Positions 41,610 to 51,125 of a stretch of 64,000 nt of DNA are shown one piece after another. Each line of letters opens with the position of its first letter. The first letter of the stretch is position 1. Source of the stretch: VGTK01 sp046327915 (lineage in GTDB: Bacteria; Desulfobacterota; Binatia; UBA12015); assembly GCA_046327915.1 (NCBI GenBank), contig JAXLXO010000020.1, forward strand, positions 1-64,000. The letters are read 5' to 3'. The notes below the pieces were generated by a model. The model had not been told where the DNA came from and did not search any database. It worked only from the letters and a program-made list of their open reading frames with translations. Made by a program: the position numbers and the translations under genes.

Positions 41610-42587
41610 CTACCAGCGGCGGATCGGGCCGCTGTCGAGGTGCAGGAAGCCCTCGGACGGGTAGTAGCCGACGCCGCCTGCGCGCATCGCCACCGCGACG
41701 TTGCGCAGCTGGCGGATGTCGCGGCCGGGCAGCTGGATGTCGATGGCCTGCCCGGTCATGTGGTAGCTGTGCTCGGCGACGCGGCCGCTGATGCGACGGT
41801 AGCTCTCGTTCGTCGCCGGCGAGCGGTAGCCCGAGAAGACGTGGAACGCCTCGGTGCTGCCGAGCGCGCGCCGCAGATCGAACAGCTGGTTCAGCACGCG
41901 CGGATCGATCTGGCAGATCTCGTCGTTGTGGTAGTCGCGCAGCAGATGGTCGATCTGCTCGAGCGCCTCCGGCTCGTAGCGACCACCGACGAAGTAGTCG
42001 ATGTTCAGCTCCTCGCCGGTGTGGACGCAGTAGAACGCAAGCTCTCTGCTTTCCGGAGCGTCCGCGCCGAACGAGAACGGCCGCGTCGGAGCGAAATCCT
42101 CCGGCAAGGCGATCTCGGACTCGCGCTCGACCTCGTCGGCCCGCGCCGTCGTGACCGCGCGGCCACGCGAGACGTCGCGGCTCGATGCCACGGCCTCGCG
42201 GCCCTTCCCGGCCGGCTCGCCCTTGCGGCTGGCGACCTTGTCGGAGCCCTTGCCGCCGGCCTTCGCCGTGCTCGAGGAACGCGAGCTCTTGCTCGACGAG
42301 GCGCTCGTGCTCTTGCCGGGCTTCGATGAGCCGCCCGACTTCGCGGAGGCCGTCGCCTTCGAGCCCGCGGACCGTGCCTGTGTGGCGGTCTTCCCGCCCT
42401 GCTTCGCCGGAGTTGCCGCCCTGGTCGATGACCCGGTGGATGCCTTTTTCACGGCACCCGAGAACTTGGCGGCAAACGAAAGTTCCGGAAGAAGCAGGAG
42501 GCTTGCGACCACTCCGCCGCCGAGCCACATGAACTGCCTGCGGCTAGCGGAAGACACACCCATCCCCTCCAGTTCCGGTTCCGTCAT
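41610..42587 (-). CDS. DUF882 (YcbK-like) peptidase-fold protein, Tat signal
   Basis: A 325-aa protein. A Tat-type signal SRRQFMWLGGG (about residues 15-25) is followed by a hydrophobic stretch and then a long low-complexity Ser/Ala/Lys/Thr linker (about 45-150). The DUF882 domain (about 185-325) carries HVFSGYRSPATN, AEHSYHMTGQAIDIQLPG and GYYPSEGFLHLDSG, the metal-site His/Asp set of the M15-like fold. It probably acts on peptidoglycan cross-links in the periplasm. ATG 42587 has a GGGAGGGGG site; an ATG at 42563 is alternative. It lies downstream of the L,D-transpeptidase gene. Confidence 0.88.
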   Translation of the reverse strand: MTEPELEGMGVSSASRRQFMWLGGGVVASLLLLPELSFAAKFSGAVKKASTGSSTRAATPAKQGGKTATQARSAGSKATASAKSGGSSKPGKSTSASSSKSSRSSSTAKAGGKGSDKVASRKGEPAGKGREAVASSRDVSRGRAVTTARADEVERESEIALPEDFAPTRPFSFGADAPESRELAFYCVHTGEELNIDYFVGGRYEPEALEQIDHLLRDYHNDEICQIDPRVLNQLFDLRRALGSTEAFHVFSGYRSPATNESYRRISGRVAEHSYHMTGQAIDIQLPGRDIRQLRNVAVAMRAGGVGYYPSEGFLHLDSGPIRRW

Positions 42588-42764
42588 TCCCCCTCCCTGG
42601 GATTGATCGCACCGTGACGGTCCAGGCTCCCTCCCCCGAACCATCCCTGCGTGGGTGTCGTCGTACAACACCAGGGTCCGGAGGTCCAGCCTCGGGAGCG
42701 TTTTTTCACCCACGCCCCGACCGAGGGGTCAGGCGCGGACCAAGGCGCAGAAGGGGCCCGCGCG

Positions 42765-42793
42765 TCAAGCTTCTCTTTTACTTGACGAGAAGC
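42765..42793. terminator. Interleaved inverted repeats after the L,D-transpeptidase stop
   Basis: Two overlapping pairs, 42765-42770/42781-42786 and 42769-42775/42787-42793, are each perfect. They could form alternative stems or a pseudoknot directly beyond the stop at 42797. There is no clear T-run on the minus-strand exit side. Confidence 0.4.
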
Positions 42794-42796
42794 GGG

Positions 42797-44497
42797 TCAG
42801 AGCTCGGCGTCGCCGACCGGGGCCGGGGCGGCCTCGCCCGCCGGGGCCGCGACCGTCGGCGGCCGGATCGAACGCGGCTTCGAGACGTCTCGCGCCAGCT
42901 CCGCGTCGCTGTCGTAGATGTCCTCGCGGAACTGCACCGTGCCGTCCGGATCGCGCCACGCGGTCGCGTACACGATGTGCACGGGGACCGGCGAGCGCAG
43001 GTTCACGTTGCGCGTGCTCCAGTCGGACAGCGCCGACTTGCGGCGCGTCTCGTCCCACTCCGGCATGTCGCCGAGCAGCGCCGCCGCGAGCGCGGGCGCG
43101 TTGCCGACGCGGACGCAGCCGTGGCTCAGCGAGCGCGACGTCTGGCGGAACTTGTCCTTGTTCGGGGTGTCGTGCAGGTACACGCCGAACGGGTTCGGCA
43201 TGTTGAACTTGACGCGCCCGAGAGGATTCTTCGGCCCCGGCGCCTGGCGCAGGCGGCGCGGCGTCGTGGCGACCGTTCCGCCGTCCGTGATGCCCGAGCC
43301 CGCCGACGCGACGCGCGTACCGCCGCGCCACGAGATGCCCTGCGCCGCGAAGTAGCCCTCGTCGGCCATCGCGCGCGGGATCAGCTCCTCGGCGGCGATG
43401 CGCGGCGGGACGTTCCACGGCGGGTTGAACACGAGGTGGCGGATCTGGCTGCTGAACACCGGCGTCTGCCACGTCGGCTTGCCGACGATCACCGGCATCT
43501 CCAGCGTGGTGGTGCCGCGGTCCTCGACGCGAAGGCGGTACTCCGGGATGTTGATCCAGACGTAGCGCTCGCCCAGGTCGGTCGGGAGCCAGCGGAGCCG
43601 CTCCATGTTCGCGACGATCTGCTCGACGCGCTCCGCCGCGCTCACGTTCATCGCGTCGCGGGTCTTGTTGCCGATGGTCCCGTCGGGCGTGAGGCCGTGG
43701 TGCTTCTGGAACGTCTTGACCGCCGCCTCGAGGTGCCTGTCGTACACGTCGCGCTGCGCCGGCGCCGGCACCGCGTCGGCGGCCAGCTCGCCGGTCGCGA
43801 GCAGCCGCTCGCGCACCCGGCGCACGCTCGGATCGACCGCGCCCGGCGTCAGCTTGGGAACGTCGCCGACCTTCGGCCAGCCGCCGTGCGCGGCGACCTC
43901 GCGGTAGCGTACGAGAAGGTCGCGCATGGTCGCGTAGTCCGCGGTCTGCGGAGCGAGGCGCTGCATCCGGCTCACGACCTCGATCGGCGGCGCCGACGCG
44001 AGGTCGAGCGCGATCGGCACCGGGTCGGGATCCACGACCATCGGCTCGATGTCGGGAATCGGCACCCGCGGACGGCGCGCGCCCGTGCGGACGTGGACGC
44101 CGTAGCGCATCACCGCCTCGCTCAGCAGCATGTCGAGCTCGGCGCGCTTCAGGGGATCGGTGGCACCGCGGCGCGCCTCGATGAGCGTGATGCGGTAGGC
44201 CTGCGGATCGAGCCCGTCGCGATCCGCGTGGCGCAGGAACTCGACCACGGCGTCGATGCGCGCGTTCGCGTCCGGCGCAGTGACCCAGAGCGGCGCGGAC
44301 GAGCGCGTGTCGTACAGCGCGCGCAGCGCCGCGACGTCGAGCTTCGTGCCGTCGACGGCGAGCGGTGCCGGGTCGGAGAGCGACTGCGCGATCAGCGGCG
44401 CGATGTCGTCGGCACGGGCCGGACGCGCCGCCGCGAGCAGCAGCATTGCCGGCACGAGCATCAGCCCGCGCATCCAACCGATCCGTCCCCGGAGCAT
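42797..44497 (-). CDS. L,D-transpeptidase (LdtD/YcbB-like)
   Basis: About 566 aa. A signal peptide (about 8-30) precedes a helical N-terminal scaffold (about 30-220), a peptidoglycan-binding repeat (about 245-300, with AAVKTFQKHHGLTPDGTIG) and the YkuD catalytic domain (about 320-500) with catalytic Cys in SHGCVRVGN and VYLHDTPNK. This is the large LdtD type that makes 3-3 cross-links in the periplasm. The tail is Ala/Pro-rich. ATG 44497 is used; an in-frame GTG at 44518 is possible. The DUF882 gene follows. Confidence 0.9.
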   Translation of the reverse strand: MLRGRIGWMRGLMLVPAMLLLAAARPARADDIAPLIAQSLSDPAPLAVDGTKLDVAALRALYDTRSSAPLWVTAPDANARIDAVVEFLRHADRDGLDPQAYRITLIEARRGATDPLKRAELDMLLSEAVMRYGVHVRTGARRPRVPIPDIEPMVVDPDPVPIALDLASAPPIEVVSRMQRLAPQTADYATMRDLLVRYREVAAHGGWPKVGDVPKLTPGAVDPSVRRVRERLLATGELAADAVPAPAQRDVYDRHLEAAVKTFQKHHGLTPDGTIGNKTRDAMNVSAAERVEQIVANMERLRWLPTDLGERYVWINIPEYRLRVEDRGTTTLEMPVIVGKPTWQTPVFSSQIRHLVFNPPWNVPPRIAAEELIPRAMADEGYFAAQGISWRGGTRVASAGSGITDGGTVATTPRRLRQAPGPKNPLGRVKFNMPNPFGVYLHDTPNKDKFRQTSRSLSHGCVRVGNAPALAAALLGDMPEWDETRRKSALSDWSTRNVNLRSPVPVHIVYATAWRDPDGTVQFREDIYDSDAELARDVSKPRSIRPPTVAAPAGEAAPAPVGDAEL

Positions 44498-44583
44498 CCT
44501 GCCGCCGCCACGCTTCACGATCGCACCCACCGTCGCCCTTCCCTCAGGCCCCGAACATACACGCCCGGCAGGCCGGAGGAAGG

Positions 44584-44616
44584 AAAAAAGCTGGCCCGGC
44601 CGCCGAACGGCCGGGC
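44584..44616 (-). terminator. Rho-independent terminator after tRNA-Ala
   Basis: On the minus strand a 9-bp GC stem (44608-44616 with 44594-44602, loop 5 nt) is followed 4 nt on by a T6 run (plus-strand A run 44584-44589). It lies 132 nt beyond the tRNA-Ala end, before the L,D-transpeptidase start. Confidence 0.75.
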
Positions 44617-44748
44617 GCCGCGGCCGGAGCCGCGCGTCACGCCTCGGACGCTGCACCAGGTGCTGCGTCAGGCGCGCCCGGCCGGGGCCGGACGCGCCGC
44701 GCGGTGCGGAAGAAGAGACCGCCGACGGGCGGCGGTCGTTCCGGAAAG

Positions 44749-44821
<73 letters not shown>

Positions 44822-44922
44822 GGATGTTCTTCGCGGGCCCCTAGGTAAGCGAAGGCATGGACGAATGCAACGCGCTGCACCCTACAGGTGGGCGGCGCGA
44901 AACACGTCTGCGGCGCGGAAAA

Positions 44923-46785
44923 TCAGCGTCGCCGGCGTGACGGCGACGCCGCGGAGCCTGCGCTGGTGCCGCCGGCCGCGGCAGCCGCAGCAGCGGGACG
45001 AGCCGCGCGAGCCGCGCTCTGCACGGCCGCACCGCCGCCCCCGGACCGCGCCTGCGCATCGATCTCGTCGCGGGCGCTGTCGAGCAGCTCCCCGGCGTGC
45101 GCGCGCGCGACGGCGCTGGTCGTGCCGCTCAGCATGCGCGCCAGCTCGCCGATGCGCTCGTCGCCGGTCACCTCGAGGACGCGCGTCCGGGTGCGCCCGC
45201 GATCGCGGTCCTTGACGACCGCGTAGTGGTGGTCGGCGAACGCCGCGATCTGCGCCAGGTGGGTGATCGAGATCACCTGATGGCGCCGCACCAGCGCGTG
45301 CAGTCGCCGCCCGACGATCTCGGCGGTGGCGCCTCCGATGCCGGCGTCGACCTCGTCGAACACCAGGGTCGGTACCGCGGCGCCACCCGCGACGTTGCGC
45401 AGCGCGAGCATGATCCGCGACAGCTCGCCGCCCGAGGCGATTCGCGCCAGCGGCCGCGCGCCCTCGCCGGGATTCGCCGCGAGGTCGAACTCCACCCAGT
45501 CGAGGCCCTGCGCCCCGATCGCGGCACCGTCGCGCGTGAGGACCGCTTCCGCGCCCCGCGTCGGTCCCGGCGGCAGCGGCTCGAAGCGGACCGTGAAGCG
45601 CGCGTCGCCCATGCCAAGCGACGCGAGCTCCGCGTCCATCGCGTGGGCGAGCCGGTCGGCGCCGCGACGGCGCGCCGCCGACAGCTCGGCCGCGAGACGC
45701 CAGGCTTCATCGGCTGCGCGTGCGAGCTCGGCGCGCAGCGCGGTCGGGTCGGCGAGGTCCGACGCCGAGCTCGCGATCTCCTCGCGCAGCGCCTCGCGGC
45801 GCTCGATCAGTCCGGCGACGTCCGCGACGCCGTGCTTGCGGACCAGGCGCGCGAGCAGCGCGAGGCGCTCCTCGATCACCTCCAGGCGCTGCGGGTCCGA
45901 CTCGAGGCCCTCGACGTAGTCGAGGAGCCCGCGCACGGCGTCGGCGAGCGGGTCCGCCGCCTGCGCCAGGCTCGCCGCGACGTCCTCGAGCCCGGGATCG
46001 ACCGCCGCGAGCTCGCCGAGACGCTTCGCCATCGACTGCACCGTCGCGAGCGCCGCGCCGTCGGCCGCGTGCAGGCGCTCGACCGCCTCGTTCGCTGCGA
46101 GCGCGAGCTTCTCGACGTTGCGCAGCCGCATGCGATCGGCCGTCAGCGTCGCCTCCTCGTCGGCGTGCTCGAGCTTCGCCTGCGCCAGCTCCTCGAAGTC
46201 GAAGCGCGCGACCTCGAGCCGGCGCTCGAGCTGCGCCGCGCCGCGCTCGAGCGCGTCGAGACGCGTCACGATCTCGGTGAGGCGCGCGTAGGTCGCGCGA
46301 TACCGCGACGCCTCCGACTCCGTGCCGGCGGCCTGGTCGAGCATCTCGAGGTGCGTCTCGGCCTGCGTGAGGCGCAGCGACTCGTGCTGTCCCTGCAGGT
46401 GGATCAACGCCGAGCCGATCTCGAGCAGCGTCGCGACCGTCGCCGGACGGTCGTTGATCACCACCTGCGAGCGGCCGTTGCGCGCGATCGTGCGCCGGAT
46501 GCGGATCTCGCCCGATGCGCTCGCGGGAATGCCGAGCGCGTCGAGCCGGGCCCGGACCGCGATCGCCTCGGGCCCCGGCGCGAACACCGCCTCGACGCGC
46601 GCCGCCTCGCATCCCGCGCGCACCATCTCGCTGCCGGCGCGGTGTCCGGCGGCGATCGCGAGCGCGCGCTGCAGCAGGCTCTTGCCGGCACCGGTCTCGC
46701 CCGTGACGGCGTTCAGTCCGGCGCCGAAGCCGAGGACCAGATCCTCGATCAGCGCGAAGTCGTTGACGCGCAGCGAGCGCAGCAC
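44923..46785 (-). CDS. recN: DNA repair protein RecN
   Basis: A 620-aa SMC-like ATPase. The Walker A GETGAGKSLL (about 30-39), a long coiled-coil region (about 150-350), the ABC signature ASGGELSRIMLAL and Walker B VPTLVFDEVDAGIGG with the switch ISITHLAQIAAFAD are all present. RecN aids double-strand break repair with RecA. The C-terminal tail after about 575 is low-complexity Ala/Gly/Ser/Arg. GTG start at 46785, 9 nt after nadK, so the pair is one operon. Confidence 0.93.
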   Translation of the reverse strand: MLRSLRVNDFALIEDLVLGFGAGLNAVTGETGAGKSLLQRALAIAAGHRAGSEMVRAGCEAARVEAVFAPGPEAIAVRARLDALGIPASASGEIRIRRTIARNGRSQVVINDRPATVATLLEIGSALIHLQGQHESLRLTQAETHLEMLDQAAGTESEASRYRATYARLTEIVTRLDALERGAAQLERRLEVARFDFEELAQAKLEHADEEATLTADRMRLRNVEKLALAANEAVERLHAADGAALATVQSMAKRLGELAAVDPGLEDVAASLAQAADPLADAVRGLLDYVEGLESDPQRLEVIEERLALLARLVRKHGVADVAGLIERREALREEIASSASDLADPTALRAELARAADEAWRLAAELSAARRRGADRLAHAMDAELASLGMGDARFTVRFEPLPPGPTRGAEAVLTRDGAAIGAQGLDWVEFDLAANPGEGARPLARIASGGELSRIMLALRNVAGGAAVPTLVFDEVDAGIGGATAEIVGRRLHALVRRHQVISITHLAQIAAFADHHYAVVKDRDRGRTRTRVLEVTGDERIGELARMLSGTTSAVARAHAGELLDSARDEIDAQARSGGGGAAVQSAARAARPAAAAAAAGGTSAGSAASPSRRRR

Positions 46786-46794
46786 GCGAGCCTC

Positions 46795-47655
46795 CTAGCG
46801 CGCCCAGCCGAGCTTGGTGCGCAGCAGGTCGTAGAAGCCCAGCTCCGGCGAGCGCACGAGGCACGCGTAGTGCGGCGAGCGCGTCACCTCGACCGTGTCC
46901 TCCGCGCCGAGACGCACCGTCTGCTGGCCGTCGAGCGTGAGCAGCAGCTCCTCGCCCGGCGAGCGCAGCCGGAACGCGAGCACCGAGCCGTCGTCGATGA
47001 CGATCGGCCGCACGCTCAGCGTGTGCGGGCAGATCGGCGCCAGCACCACCACGCGCACCGACGGGTGCACGATCGGGCCGCCCGCCGAGAGTGAGTATGC
47101 CGTCGAGCCCGTGGGCGTGGCGATGATCACGCCGTCGGCCTTGAAGAGCGCCAGGAACTTGCCGTCGACGTGCGTCTCGACGTCGATGATGCGCCCGAGC
47201 GAGCCGCGGCTCAGGACCGCGTCGTTGAGGCCCTGGTAGACCTCCGCCTCGCCGCTGGCGCGCTTCACGGTGGCGCGCAGCATGCGGCGGCGGTCGATCG
47301 TCGCCTCGCCGCGCAGCGCGCGCTCGACCGTCGCCGACAGCTCGTCGACGGTGATCTCGGTGAGAAAGCCGAGGCTGCCGAGATTGACGCCGACGATCGG
47401 CACCTCGCGCTCACCGGCGAGACGTGCGGTCGCGAGCAGCGTGCCGTCACCGCCGAGAACCGAGATCGCGTCGGCGCGCGCGAACATGTCGGACTTGTCG
47501 CTGGCGACGGCGCCCAGCCACGCCGCGTCCTCGGGCTCGGCGAGCGCGCGGTAGCCGTGCGCGTGCAGCCAGCCGACGAGATCCTTCGCGACCTCGCGGG
47601 CGTGCGGCGCGCGTCGCTTGAGCACCAGTCCGACAGTGGAAGCCGCCGCAGCCAA
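46795..47655 (-). CDS. nadK: NAD kinase
   Basis: About 286 aa. The NAD kinase motifs are visible: VGLVLKRRAP (entry strand), SVLGGDGTLLATAR (GGDGT), NLGSLGFLTE, GLNDAVLSRG and TPTGSTAYSLSAGGPIVHP. The enzyme phosphorylates NAD to NADP. No ATG lies near the entry strand; TTG 47655 gives a normal length, while the nearest in-frame ATG (47730) would add 25 Arg-rich residues. It is directly upstream of recN, a common pair, and divergent from rarA. Confidence 0.88.
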   Translation of the reverse strand: MAAAASTVGLVLKRRAPHAREVAKDLVGWLHAHGYRALAEPEDAAWLGAVASDKSDMFARADAISVLGGDGTLLATARLAGEREVPIVGVNLGSLGFLTEITVDELSATVERALRGEATIDRRRMLRATVKRASGEAEVYQGLNDAVLSRGSLGRIIDVETHVDGKFLALFKADGVIIATPTGSTAYSLSAGGPIVHPSVRVVVLAPICPHTLSVRPIVIDDGSVLAFRLRSPGEELLLTLDGQQTVRLGAEDTVEVTRSPHYACLVRSPELGFYDLLRTKLGWAR

Positions 47656-47778
47656 CGCGCGCTCGCTAGCATGGCCCCGCCGGGCGTGTCGACCTCGCGG
47701 ACCGCCGCGCGGGACGCGTCGGACTCGCATGCGGCGCGGCTCGCTTTCCGCGTCCCGGGAAGACAGACTCGGTGGACG

Positions 47779-49194
47779 ATGCGCGAGCGCGATCTCTTCT
47801 CCGGCCTCGAGCCGCCCTCCCCGCCCTCGGCCCGCGAGTCGCGCGGGCGCGGTGCCGAGCATCCGTCGGGAGGCGCGCCTTCGGCCAGTGCCCGCGCGCC
47901 GCTCGCCGAGCGCATGCGGCCGCGCTCGCTCGACGAGTACGTCGGACAGCGTCATCTGGTCGCACCGGGACATCTCGTGCACGCGATGATCGCCGGCGGG
48001 AAGCTGCACTCGCTCCTCCTCTGGGGGCCGCCGGGCACCGGCAAGACCACTCTGTCGCGTCTGGTCGCCGAGTCGCTCGGCCTGCCGTTCGCGCAGCTGT
48101 CCGCCGTCCTGTCGGGCGTCAAGGAGCTGCGCGCGATCGTCGAGCGCGCCGAGGTCGAGCTTGCCGCGAGCGGGCGTCCCACGGTGGTCTTCATCGACGA
48201 GATCCACCGCTTCAACAAGGCGCAGCAGGATGCACTGCTGCCACATGTCGAGCGCGGCACGATCATTTTGATCGGGGCGACAACGGAGAACCCGTCCTTC
48301 GAGGTGATCGCGCCGCTGCTGTCGCGCTCGCGCGTGCTGACGCTCGAGTCGCTCGACGAGGGTGCGATCGGCGCGCTGATCGACCGCGCGCTCGTCGACC
48401 CCGAGCGCGGCCTCGGCGGACTCCGCGTGACGCTCGCCGACGACGCGCGCGACGTGCTGATCGGGCACGCGCAGGGCGACGCGCGCATCGCGCTCGGCGC
48501 ACTCGAGGTCGCGGCGGAGCTCGCGGCGCGCACGTCCGGGCGTCGCATCACTGTCGAGGACGTGCAGGAAGCCGTGCAGCGCCGCACGCTGCGCTACGAC
48601 CGTCAGGGCGAGGAGCACTACAACGTCATCTCCGCGTTCATCAAGAGCATGCGCGGCAGCGACCCGGACGCGGCCCTGTACTGGCTCGTGCGCATGCTGG
48701 AAGCCGGCGAGGATCCGCTCTTCCTCGCACGGCGCATGGTGATCTTCGCGGCCGAGGACGTCGGTAATGCCGACCCGCGCGCGCTGCAGGTGGCGCTCGC
48801 CGTCAAGGACGCCGTGCACTTCGTCGGACTGCCCGAAGGGCGTATCCCGCTCGCCCAGGGTGCGACGTATCTGGCGACCGCACCCAAATCGAACGCCAGC
48901 TACGCCGCGCTGAACGCCGTCACGGCCGAGGTGCGCGCGTCGGGCACGCTGCCGGTGCCGATGCACCTGCGCAACGCGCCGACCGAGCTGATGCGCTCGC
49001 TCGGGTACGCGCGCAACTACCAGTATCCGCACGACGCACCCGGACACCACGTCGCCGAGGACTACCTGCCCGACGACCTGCGCGGACGCCGCTGGTACGA
49101 GCCGACCGACGCCGGTGACGAGCGTGCGATCGGCGAGCGTCTCGGTGCGTGGCGCTCCGCGCGCGACGGAACGAAGCCGCGCGGGCGGCGCTGA
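47779..49194 (+). CDS. rarA: Replication-associated recombination AAA ATPase RarA/MgsA
   Basis: A 471-aa protein. RPRSLDEYVGQRHLVAPG, Walker A LLLWGPPGTGKTTL, Walker B VVFIDEIHRFNKAQQDALLP and sensor TTENPSFEV are characteristic, followed by the tetramerisation domain (about 280-460) with EEHYNVISAFIKSMRGSDPDAALYW. RarA acts at stalled replication forks. The N-terminal about 45 residues before the domain are Pro/Ser/Arg-rich. It is divergent from nadK-recN, so three genome-maintenance genes are clustered. Confidence 0.94.
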   Translation: MRERDLFSGLEPPSPPSARESRGRGAEHPSGGAPSASARAPLAERMRPRSLDEYVGQRHLVAPGHLVHAMIAGGKLHSLLLWGPPGTGKTTLSRLVAESLGLPFAQLSAVLSGVKELRAIVERAEVELAASGRPTVVFIDEIHRFNKAQQDALLPHVERGTIILIGATTENPSFEVIAPLLSRSRVLTLESLDEGAIGALIDRALVDPERGLGGLRVTLADDARDVLIGHAQGDARIALGALEVAAELAARTSGRRITVEDVQEAVQRRTLRYDRQGEEHYNVISAFIKSMRGSDPDAALYWLVRMLEAGEDPLFLARRMVIFAAEDVGNADPRALQVALAVKDAVHFVGLPEGRIPLAQGATYLATAPKSNASYAALNAVTAEVRASGTLPVPMHLRNAPTELMRSLGYARNYQYPHDAPGHHVAEDYLPDDLRGRRWYEPTDAGDERAIGERLGAWRSARDGTKPRGRR

Positions 49195-49208
49195 CCGTCA
49201 ATCCGCCG

Positions 49209-49724
49209 TCAATGCGCCGTGCGGCGCACCGCGATGCGGCCCCAGGCATGCACGCGGTCGATCGCGAGCAGCACGATCTCGTGCCGGCGCGCGTCGAGGC
49301 CCATCTCGCGGTACTGCGGGTAGCGAGCGCGCAGCGCGCGCACCGCAGCCGCGCGCCGGCGCGCGCCGCGCGCGCGCGCGGCCGTGCCCGACACGAGCAC
49401 GTATCCCAGCCGGCGCCAGCTCTCGCTCCAGCGGTCGGCGACCAGCGCGAAGCGCGGGTTCTCGTCGAGGTTGCGCAGCCGCTTCAGCGTGCGGTTCGCG
49501 GCCTTCGGCTTGTCGTCGACCGCGAAGGCGACGGTTCGCGCGTCGAGCACCGCGAAGCACACCGGCACGACGTGCGGCTCGCCCGCAGCGCTCGCGGTCG
49601 CGAGGTGCGCGCGGCGCGCCTCCTCGAGGAACGCGCGCGTCTCCGCGGTCAGCGCGGTGCTGGTGCGCCCGATGCGCGCGGCCGCCGTGCCGACCTGCGG
49701 CCGCGCGTCAGGCGACCGCGGCAC
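49209..49724 (-). CDS. PPOX-class (Rv0121-type) flavin/F420-dependent oxidoreductase
   Basis: A 171-aa split-barrel protein. TRAFLEEARRAHLATASAAGEPHVVPVCFAV is the typical entry of the PPOX Rv0121 subgroup, followed by KPKAANRTLKRLRNLDENPRFALVADRW and VLLAIDRVHAWGR. These enzymes reduce substrates with FMN, heme or F420; the cofactor here is not decided by sequence. The GTG start overlaps the RNase Z-like stop by 17 nt. It ends the eight-gene minus-strand run from exbB. Confidence 0.85.
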   Translation of the reverse strand: MPRSPDARPQVGTAAARIGRTSTALTAETRAFLEEARRAHLATASAAGEPHVVPVCFAVLDARTVAFAVDDKPKAANRTLKRLRNLDENPRFALVADRWSESWRRLGYVLVSGTAARARGARRRAAAVRALRARYPQYREMGLDARRHEIVLLAIDRVHAWGRIAVRRTAH

Positions 49725-50760
49725 CGAGCTCCGCGAGCACGCCCGGATCGACGCGGCCGCGGAACGCCGCCTCCGCCTCCTGGCGCAGCATGTCGCCGCG
49801 GCCCTGATAGCGCGGCGAGTAGTGGAAGACCTTGAGCCGCCGTGCGTGCGACAGGCGCGCGATGGTACCGGCTTCCGCCGCCGTCAGGTGGTAGCGCATC
49901 GCGGCCTGATCGCGATCCTCGTCGAGGAACGGCGACTCGCAGAACAGGATGTCCGCGTCGTGCATCACCGGCAGCAGCACCGCGAGGTTGTCCGGGATGA
50001 AGCGCGTGTCGACGATGTAGCCGAACTTGTTGCCACGCGTGACGCGCACCAGCGAGCACAGCTCGCCGACCGTCATCTCGACCGTCGTGCGATCGCTGCG
50101 CGCGACCGCGAGGCGCGTGTCGTCCGGCGCGTCCGCGCGGAGCGCGTCCTTCAGCTGTGCGAGCCAGCGTCCGGGCGCGAAGCCGGCGCGCGCGAGCGCG
50201 TCGCCGTCCACGTTCATGTGCGTCGGCTCGTCGATCGCGAACGCGAGGCACGGGATCTTGTGGTCGGTGATCGCGGCGCGGACGCGGAAGTGTCCCTCGT
50301 CGACGAGCAGCGGCGTGGTCGGGGTGGCATCGCCCTGCGGAACCTCGCGCACCGGCGCGTCCTCGCGGCGGAACCCGGTCGAGGCGCGGAACAGCGACCG
50401 CGCGAGACCGCCCGCGGTCACCTCGGTCACGTCGAACACGAACGGGTAGTCGTCGGTGAGGTTCCAGACGTAGCCCGCGAGCTTCCCCGCGACGCAGTCA
50501 CGGATTCCCTCCGGCCCGAAGAGCACGAGCTCCTTGTCGCGGTTCAGGAACAGGCGCAGCACCCGGTCGAACCCGATGAAGTGGTCCATGTGCGTGTGCG
50601 ACACGAAGACGTGCGTGACCTTAAGCAGGTCCGCCGCCGGCAGCCCGTCGTTGCGGCCGAGGTCGAACAGGACCGCGCTGCCCTGCCAGCGCAGCTCGAC
50701 GAAGAGTCCGGGGTCGCCGAACGGTCCGTTCACGAGCCTTGGTGCGAACGTCGAGGCCAT
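49708..50760 (-). CDS. RNase Z-like metallo-beta-lactamase-fold hydrolase
   Basis: A 350-aa protein with the metal-site motif SHTHMDH (His55, His57, Asp59, His60), a later ITDHKIPCLAF, FCESPFLDEDRD and the C-terminal FHYSPRY that is usual in RNase Z. A long insert (about 80-170) distinguishes it from the 305-aa tRNase Z of E. coli. It may process tRNA 3' ends; note that the window's tRNAs lack encoded CCA, as expected for RNase Z substrates. It lies within the operon between an 80-aa protein and the PPOX gene. Confidence 0.82.
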   Translation of the reverse strand: MASTFAPRLVNGPFGDPGLFVELRWQGSAVLFDLGRNDGLPAADLLKVTHVFVSHTHMDHFIGFDRVLRLFLNRDKELVLFGPEGIRDCVAGKLAGYVWNLTDDYPFVFDVTEVTAGGLARSLFRASTGFRREDAPVREVPQGDATPTTPLLVDEGHFRVRAAITDHKIPCLAFAIDEPTHMNVDGDALARAGFAPGRWLAQLKDALRADAPDDTRLAVARSDRTTVEMTVGELCSLVRVTRGNKFGYIVDTRFIPDNLAVLLPVMHDADILFCESPFLDEDRDQAAMRYHLTAAEAGTIARLSHARRLKVFHYSPRYQGRGDMLRQEAEAAFRGRVDPGVLAELGAAVA

Positions 50761-50825
50761 GCCGGTTCCCTAGCAGGCCACCGCGAGGTGGCCAGAATGC
50801 GCGTCCGCGGGACGCGACGCCGCCG

Positions 50826-51068
50826 TCAGCGCCGGGTCTGCATCTCCTGCATGATGATGCTCGCCGTCTCCGCCATCATCTCGTTCATGATCTGGCCGAG
50901 CGAGCGATCCGGATCCTCGAGCTTCAGGACGAGCTTCGACAGGACGGCGAAGTAGCGCTCCAGCGAGTCGCCTTCGATGTTCGGGAAGCGGGCCTCCATC
51001 GCGAGGCAGAAGCGCTCCTGGGTCATGCGGATGTCCGCCTCGAGGGAGCCACGCACCTGATCGTCCAT
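50826..51068 (-). CDS. Hypothetical 80-aa helical protein
   Basis: An 80-aa, Met/Glu/Arg-rich, probably all-helical protein with MEARFPNIEGDSLERYFAVLSK in the middle and a C-terminal helix MNEMMAETASIIMQEMQ. No family recognised. It lies between the winged-helix gene (57 nt upstream) and the RNase Z-like gene (65 nt downstream) on the same strand, so it is likely cotranscribed. ATG 51068. Confidence 0.6.
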   Translation of the reverse strand: MDDQVRGSLEADIRMTQERFCLAMEARFPNIEGDSLERYFAVLSKLVLKLEDPDRSLGQIMNEMMAETASIIMQEMQTRR

Positions 51069-51125
51069 GCGCCGCTCGTGCCATGCGTCCCCGGCCCGTG
51101 CAACCGTTTCGAGCTCCGGTGGCGC

